DNA of 64,000 bases, from NCBI RefSeq assembly GCF_000346465.2, contig NC_034010.1, positions 22,362,981 to 22,426,980 on the forward strand, written 5' to 3'. A program made the position numbers and the translations under genes. Position 1 is the stretch's first letter; the number at the start of each line of letters is the position of its first letter. This document shows, one piece after another, positions 57,141 to 64,000 of this stretch. The notes under the pieces are model-generated. The model saw only the letters and a program-made list of their open reading frames with translations, was not told where the DNA came from and did no database searches. This DNA is from Prunus persica. Lineage: Eukaryota; Streptophyta; Magnoliopsida; Rosales; Rosaceae.

Positions 57141-58155
57141 GCACAAAATATCCTTTTGCAAAGGACGAGCTACCTTTGCAGCACACTCAAAAGAATGGAA
57201 GTAATGAAGATGAAGGAACGTGAAAGGAAAAAGAAGAAGAAAAAAGTTTGAATAAACCATTCTTCTTGCAGGAAGGATGTTTTTCTTTTTTAGAGATTCA
57301 AATTTTATTATCTGATAAAAGGACAACCATCTCTCAACCTGCTGAACGGAAACAAACAGGCCAATGAAGAACATTCATGCATGTTCTGAAAGGAAGGAAG
57401 GAGGATGCCCCAGCGAAGTGAGTTTTGAGTTTTGAGCTTTGAGCTTTGGAGTATTTATACAAGGGATTTCTCAACCACCAAAAAATTTATATTATTATCA
57501 CTGGTTGTATATTTTCCACGAGCTTTCAAATTAATTATCGCTGGTCCCCCAATAATTTTGTGACTTTTGTCGACATGTAACAAAATGTCAAAAATCAAAA
57601 CAGAAAAGTCAACAAAAGTCGCTCTCTAAATAAAATGGACCCCATCAAAAATAATAGAGGAAGGCTAGTTTTCAATTGCGTGACAAGACAAGCAGGCCCT
57701 CCTCTAACTTTTATCAAAGAAAAATAAAATCTCCAAAAACTCCTTTTATATTTGAGTGGCTAATAGCAAATAAGATCTGACCTGTACCACGTTTCGCGGC
57801 ACAATCTCAGCCGTCAATCTGTCATCAATTACGTGTTCGGTAGGTAGCCGCTGGTTGAAGAAAATGATGGGGGGTTGGAGATTGACAAGGACAGAAAGCA
57901 TTAGATCCACCGCCACTTAATTGTCTCCTTCACAAAGCGAATCGGTCCAGGTTGGCTGCCGACTCTGTGGAAATTGCTTTCAGACCCAGCGGAAACTTCT
58001 GAGTAAGTCATGTTTCCCAAACGGTTGACTCAATTTTCGCATATTTATTTAGATTAGATTTGGATTTTCAAGTACATCAGTTGAGGGTTTTCTCTGAGAA
58101 ACTTTATGTTCAATTTCGAATTCAGCTGTTCATTAATTGTCCTGAAATTTATAGC
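56681..58155. other. Intergenic upstream of the RING gene
   Basis: (AT)n at 57110-57137. A 116-residue minus frame at 57024-57374 crosses this repeat and has no recognisable domain. From about 57900 the sequence is probably RING-gene promoter and leader; gagtaagtc at 58001 could be the donor of a leader intron. Confidence 0.45.
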
Positions 58156-60388
58156 ATGCCAAGCTCTTCTAAATCCCGAGTGATATTATCGATTGGCAAT
58201 CATCATGACCAACCTGATCATTTCAGGAAGGATCGCTTCATGGATGATGCTAATGGTTCATGCAGAGGGAAGAATTTAGAATGTGTATCAGGTTGTAGTG
58301 AAAGGAATTTGAGGAGAAAATTGGATGACGAGGATGATGGGACCAATTGTTCGCAAGATGCTTGTTATGCAGGTTACTAATCAATTTGTCAATTTGATGT
58401 CTATGTCTGTGTTTCATGGTATATGGTATGGTATGGTGAGTTTTCATTTTGGGAGCTGAAATGTATTTAACATAGGTCTCCTTTATAGGTAGCCAAAGTA
58501 AGGCACAAATTACAGCCAGCAAGTGTGTGGAAGTTGAGGTTTCAACAGGCTCAAGTTCAAGTTCAAGTTTAGTAGATATTTCTTTAGGTGTTCATGAGGA
58601 TGCCCCTCTGTCTACCCAAGGAAGACTAGAGAGCAGAGATGATGTTCATGATGTTGAGAATATAAGTACTATCTCAGGTATCTCAAGCTTTGCGCCACAA
58701 TATAATGTTTTCAGCCCGTACAAGCATTGTCAATTGGTTTTGGGTTGGATGCTTTTACTTTAAAATGGTGTCAGCGCAGATGAATCCACATGTAAGGCCC
58801 TGTGGCCACATATGCTTCATGTCACGCAATATAATTAACGGCATGTTTTGCTTAGTGCCGTTGCACGTTAGGATCGTGTTGGCTGTTAGGATCGTGTTGG
58901 CTATTATAGAATTCCACGGCGGGAAAATAAAGCGTCCCATAATGAGATATAACATCTTAAGTCTCTCCACCTATTGTTGTGATTTTGGGTCGGATTGTCT
59001 AATTTTAACATGGTATCATATTGTGCAATCCGCATGTAACACCGTATGCTCGCATTGGCTTCACGTCAATCAATAAAGTTGAATTTCACGTCGTGAATTC
59101 TAAGCGTTACATAACAATACTTAAAATGTTAAGCCTCTGGTATCATAGGGGCCTATCCACAAGTAAGGTTATATGGCCGCATATGCTTCCCGTCAGTTTA
59201 CGTAATTGATGACGTGGTTAGCTTAGTCCCGCCTTATGTTGGGGCATGCTTGTGTGTGTAAAATTGCACATTGTGAATTTAAGACATATTTTGCAATATA
59301 TTGTACGTCTTCACTCATTGCCATTTGGTTTTGGGTTGTATGCGCAAACTTCTATGTATGTGCTCCATTCTGTCTCTTCTATCCTAGAAAATTAACGCGT
59401 GCCTATTGTGTTGAAATCCTCTTCTCATCATTTATTTGTTGAAGTGCATGATTTTTAGTGAGGACTATTGCAATTTAGAAAACAAGTGGTGAATTTCTTA
59501 TTTCTCTTTTCAGGGAGTAATCTCAGGGAAGGTGGCTGTGTAGAGAGAGTAAGCAACAGCCTATCATCAGATAGGACAAATAAGGTATGTTCTCATGCTT
59601 ATAGTCATTCTTCAAAACAATCTACTTCAATTTAGTTCAGTATTTTGGTCTTCGTTATATAACTAATTTTTCTGCTTGCTTCCTTTGGAATCTCTCCTTA
59701 GGGAAGTTACACGAGTACAAAACTAACACAAGCATCTAAGATGCAATGGCCAAAGTGGACAGTGTCTCACATGTTGAGTTTGTCGAGCATGGAGAAAGTG
59801 ATGAATTATTACCGTGTTTTGAATTTGGCCGATAACTTGAATGATGAGGTGAGGGGGGTGATCTTCAGTTTTATGTTACGTAATAAGCAGGGATGAAGGT
59901 AAACGTACTGTCATGAAAATCAAGTACATAACAGGCCGCGTATCCTTGCAGGATCTACGTTGTTTCTTGGAGGAACAGCTTTCCAAGGAGAAAGCTGGGT
60001 TGTCAGAGACGACCATTACGAACCGTTTAAGAACAAGACTCCATGTATCGGAAACAGTGCGGGAACCCGATAGTTGCAGCATTTGCATGGTATGCTATAA
60101 TGTTCTCTGATAAACTGTCCCAACTCCGTCCTTATTTTGTTTTCTTGCAGCATTTGCTCATCTTTTGTTGAATCTCTGCAGATTGAATATAAGGACCAAG
60201 ACAAGATTGCGAGTTTATATTACTGCTCTCATGAATATCATTCCGACTGCATAAAGGAGTGGCTTCTGAAGAACAACCTTTGCCCGATGTGTAGGGCACT
60301 AGCTATAATCCCAGAAGACTACCCCTGTTGGGATGGTGATGTGCGGTTACACCAAGCATTCTTTGTGCATTTGAAGCTTGCAGCTTGA
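58156..60388 (+). CDS. RING-H2 zinc-finger protein (probable E3 ubiquitin ligase)
   Basis: Six exons: 58156-58372, 58489-58677, 59514-59584, 59702-59848, 59952-60089 and 60182-60388, all with GT-AG borders and matching phases; 322 residues. The first in-frame ATG (MPSSSKSRV) sets the start. The N-terminal half is low-complexity, with acidic DDEDDG and a serine run (SSSSSS). A middle region (about 170-235) is helical. The RING-H2 domain is C250-x2-C253-x15-C269-x-H271-x2-H274-x2-C277-x10-C288-x2-C291, split by an intron right after the first CSICM. Such domains bind E2 enzymes and pass ubiquitin to substrates; the substrate here is unknown. The gene is convergent with FCF1. A 3' leader-type intron may follow the stop (acceptor ttacag near 60505). 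Confidence 0.8.
58760..59450. repeat. Diverged repeats in RING-gene intron 2
   Basis: Intron 2 (58678-59513) holds repeated units with common strings such as gtaaggccctgtggccacat, gtaaggttatatggccgcat and the cacgtcaatc / ccgtcagttt ends, starting at about 58790, 59030 and 59160. Frames here are not exons. It looks like a decayed repetitive element or local duplication. Confidence 0.4.
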
Positions 60389-61307
60389 AAAAGGTTATTC
60401 TTTTGTCCTTTGTTTTGTCAAGCCACATTTACAGAAAATTTTCTGTTATATATAGTGTTCATACTTGCTCACTGTTCGTTATTTAATTTGATTTACAATT
60501 ACAGGCTTCTGGGTTTAGGAGCTTTACAAATAAAGGGGTTGCTGGCTTTGATTCGAGGCATTTATAATTATGGTCTTTATAGAAACATGAGGATAATGGT
60601 AATATTATTATCAGCTGCAGTACAATGGCGGAGTGTACCAGTTGAAAAAGTCAAGAGTGCGCTACTCAAAAAAGACCTTGAGCCTTTGAGAATCCTAATC
60701 AGCCTATACCCGTCGCGCTTTGGAGTGTTTCTTCGAGTCAAACTCATCCAACTTTTTTTGAAGTAATTACAGAAAAAAGAACGTAATATATCTTGTTTAA
60801 ATGAAATAGTTATCGGTATGTGTCGCATGTTTTGTTTTGTGCGTTGTTTGTGTGCTCTGTTTCTGGGTTGTGTTATTTTTATTTCTTTTCGTTTGGGTTT
60901 TGAGTTGATTTGTAATAAAGAACCATCATTCTCTGAAGAGAATTCAGAATCGATCATGCAGCTTGGCACGCTAGCATTTGATGATCCCAAAAGAATAGCT
61001 GTGTAATGGATATAATTACCCAGTTAACTACAGAAGTTATCGGAGTTGCAAGAGTAAATACAAAATACCATTACTGCTACGTGTGGACATCCATTTCTTC
61101 TTTAATGATAGTATGAATGAAAAAAGTTCACAAGTTCTAACCGAAAGAAAATTCACCTAACTCGAAAACAGATAACTTAGCCTTGATGAAGTGAATTATC
61201 AAAGATAAAAAAAAAGCCAGAGACGTTTTTGTTGGTGGTCTCACAGCATGTGATTCGCATCACATGGTGGAACTAGTCTTTGCTTTGTAAAGGTCACATC
61301 CCCATCA
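60389..61307. other. Spacer between convergent RING gene and FCF1
   Basis: Probably the 3' UTRs of both genes. Open frames at 60410 and 60577 (minus) have no known domain. A poly(T)-rich stretch near 60820-60910 is consistent with 3' end signals. Confidence 0.5.
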
Positions 61308-64000
61308 TCAAAATCTTGGAGCTGCACCAAAACAAAATATACAAGTATCAATAAGTATCTTACCTGAAGTAAACTAGTTTTTTAAAACACTGTATAGCAT
61401 ATCCCATTCAAAGAAAATCCCAAAAGTTTGGCTCTCATCTTCCTATTCATTAAAAAGAACCGGCCATAATCATCTTGCGTTCTTTTTAGGAACACCTCAG
61501 TGACAAGATCTATGACATGAGCCCATAAACTTTATGAACACTATAAAACAGCATTGACCATTAACAATACTTTTGTGACTGGTATATAAAGCCTACCTCC
61601 ACCAATTGTTGCTTCTGGCAACCGCTCAATTGAATACTTGTGTTGAGTGATGTACATGATTGGCACACCAGGGATCTGCACTTAAACAAGCAAAGTTACA
61701 CAGTTGTTACACATTAACGTCGTAATGTCACATAACATTGTTCGAAATTGCTATTCCACCTTTCGGATCCTTCGCTTTAAATCTCGATCGCATGTAGCAA
61801 CAATGTAGCATTTGTGCTGTACCCAACAAAACAAGGTGCTCAGTCAATATCAGAAAATTCTCATAAGCTGCAACAGAAATCACCAAAACACCACAATCTG
61901 GCCAGTAACTTTGCCAGTCCGTTAACAGAAAGAATATACAAAACAGATGATGCACAACCACTCTCTGCAATGGAAAAACTTTGAAATTATAGTCTGAAGT
62001 GAACTGTCTCAGGAAAGAAAATATGCATTTTCTTTTTTCCTCAAAAGCCACCTGATTTCTTGTTAATGAGATTGACTATCCCACTTCTAACATTACATGC
62101 AGACTCTGGTCGTTTGCTTAAGTACAACATAAACATAGAAGAATGTGAATGAAAAGTGCGACAGTCCAGACACACTGTAGCAAATAACTATAACACAAAT
62201 TTCAACATTCACGCAGTAGCAAAGATCCACCATTTTAGTTATAAAGCAACATCCATAGTTCAATGCCTTCTCAGAAGGGTTGGATGCAATTTGTGGCTTT
62301 TTTCCAACCTGAAATTTTCCTTTTATACTTAATTAGAACAAACTGGGAGACTGTTGTTTGCAAAAAGAGAACAGGGTATCTGTTCACATGGGCAGAATCT
62401 TGTGCCTCTCAAATGCCAAAGGTTGAGCTACGACTACTTGGCAAGGAAAAATCCAGCACACTTCAGCAAGTCTAGGCAGCAACTTACTAATTATACCACA
62501 AACTGGAAACTTAATTGTACAGTAGAAGATAGGCTATAAAGCCTCTATACTTCACCCTCCCAACTCCTCCTACCCCAAATGAAAAGAGAGGGGGTAAAGA
62601 CTCCAAAAAACAAACCAGGAAAGTGCAGTTACTTGGTGTAAATCATACCTGAGTAACCCTTTCAACGAGACAGTCATCAGCGTAGGTTCCTTTATGAGTG
62701 CAGGGTAGTCTCTCAAAACGAGGATCCTTGGCAATCCTGTCAGGATACAATAATTTCTTTGTTAAAAACACTATTTTTGTCACTTCAAGCAAACAAATTA
62801 CCAAGGCTAATGAGTGAAGCTGGAGTCAACTCATTGGTTAGAACCCGACCAACAGAGGAGAAAAAAAAAAAAAAAAAGGAAAGAAGAAAAAACACAATCG
62901 AACAAATAGAATATGTAAAAACAAACAGTAAAAAACTGCTAGACAGAACAATGAAGAAGGATGGTAGTACAAGACATGCATCTGTGCATCCACCAATTGC
63001 AAACCATTTTGCCATGAAATATATTAGTAGAGAACATGGGAAAATACCTCAGAGCCACACGATATTTCTGACCTAACTTCTCAAGCTCTGCCATTACACA
63101 ATCCGTGATACAAGGAGTGCCTATAAATTCAAAAGATACGCAAGTTGTTATAAAACAGACGAGAAACTGAATGATGGCACACTCCCCAGCATTCATTGTA
63201 CAGAAAACCAAAATGATACTTTGGCGACCATTATAAACCACCAACAGAGGAGTGTCTGCAATCAAGACGAGGTACAGATTTCTTGTATTGAAATTCAAGA
63301 TTCAAAACCAGTTCCCCATAAACATTTAATACAAAAAAGTGAATAAACGAGTGATTGAAGACTCACACTTTGCGTATAGGCAATCCATCATTGCCTTCTC
63401 CAAATCCAACTGCATAAAGTGAAAGTGAAAGTGAAAAACAGAAGTTAAACTATGCCCAATACATACAGCTTCTAACTAGAGCTTTGGCTCATCAAAAAGA
63501 ACAAAACGAGCTTAAACTTATCAAAGACCATGCATCAAGATTTTGCAACTATAACTATAGAGATGCTTAAGATGTTTCATTCACCAATAAATAAATAAAA
63601 TCCAGGTAAGACGGCTATATGCATGGTATTGAACACTCACCTTATTCTGAATAGAGAAATTGATGAAGTTAGTATCGACCAAAACCCGGTAAGGCGGCCC
63701 CAAAGCAGTGTTGTATTTGAAGAAAAGCGCCGACGAAACATTTGGCCTAAATTACAAAGACAATATAATTATGCCCAAACCAATAAACAAAAGCAACAAA
63801 TTGAAAAAGACTTGATAAAAAAACTTACACATTTCTTGGTAGCTTTTCTTTGGTGAGATCTTTCTTGTTTGGGTTCAGAACCTCCTCTTTGTAGCTGAAT
63901 TTAAAACGTATGACAAAAAAGATTGAACTGATAAAGTTTCCTATGAAGAAATCGAAGAAATAAACACAAATAAGAAATATTTTATCAAAAGGCTCACCTT
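61308..64000 (-). CDS. FCF1: FCF1: PIN-domain rRNA-processing protein (5' end outside window)
   Basis: Minus-strand exons, from the 5' side: about 63998-64000 (edge), 63829-63894, 63641-63746, 63367-63409, 63048-63120, 62649-62736, 61760-61816, 61597-61675 and 61308-61321. All borders are GT-AG and phases agree. The reading includes [106 protein letters not shown] and PEATIGGAPRF, which match eukaryotic FCF1/Utp24. FCF1 is the SSU-processome PIN nuclease that cuts pre-rRNA at sites A1 and A2 in the nucleolus. The PIN acidic residues (D of VLVDTN, E of MAELE, DD of YADD, D of TCDRD) are present. The final tiny 14-base exon encodes APRF and the stop. About 22 N-terminal residues lie beyond the window. 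Confidence 0.95.

Noticed and set aside
57024..57374. 116-residue minus frame
   Set aside because: It runs through an AT microsatellite (the IYIYIYIY stretch) and has no recognisable feature.
58690..59442. Three open frames as exons or genes
   Set aside because: They lie in intron 2 of the RING gene, whose splice phases match without them, and they cover diverged repeats.
60577..60990. 137-residue minus frame between RING gene and FCF1
   Set aside because: No domain; it lies in the expected 3' UTR region of two convergent genes.

Overview
This is a 64 kb piece of a plant nuclear genome: AT-rich, with intron-bearing genes (GT-AG splice sites), TATA boxes, CT and AT microsatellites, a copia retrotransposon, a Cassandra-type LTR with a 5S rRNA-derived stretch, a SINE and many inverted-repeat elements. 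There is one 100-base assembly gap (47364-47463). A eudicot is clear. A Rosaceae species is my best guess, but nothing in the window proves it.

The left 12 kb carries three paralogous genes for an unrecognised four-pass membrane protein of about 190 residues (called M1, M2 and M3 here), set among duplicated non-coding DNA and MITEs. M2 has a striking four-unit array of 26 bp upstream of its TATA box, three units of which contain the bZIP-type core CCACGTCA.

The middle (13.7-55.3 kb) is a tandem cluster of eight genes of one unrecognised superfamily in three types: A1-A4, B1-B3 and C1. All share a predicted helical module centred on (D/E)S(I/V)xxWxxL(S/T)L. Most then have a PxPxxGW-like motif. 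All except A2 have a phase-0 intron followed by a charged last exon with lysine/arginine clusters. A and C proteins also carry an IPDLN motif; in the A proteins it is a full DLNxxP match, the form of EAR motif known to recruit TOPLESS co-repressors in plants. A and B genes recur with long stretches of conserved flanking DNA, so the cluster grew by segmental duplication. Several members are decaying: B1 has a frameshifted last exon, B2 a nonsense codon before the intron, A2 has lost its intron and most of exon 2, and a C-type fragment lies upstream of C1. Insertions include a broken PIF/Harbinger ORF1 between A3 and its conserved G-box, and a truncated copia element downstream of B2. This family is the most likely undescribed system in the window.

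The right end (58-64 kb) returns to ordinary genes: a six-exon RING-H2 protein on the plus strand, convergent with the conserved SSU-processome PIN protein FCF1 on the minus strand, which runs off the window edge. The long gene-free stretches between these are mostly duplicated flanks, MITEs and simple repeats.
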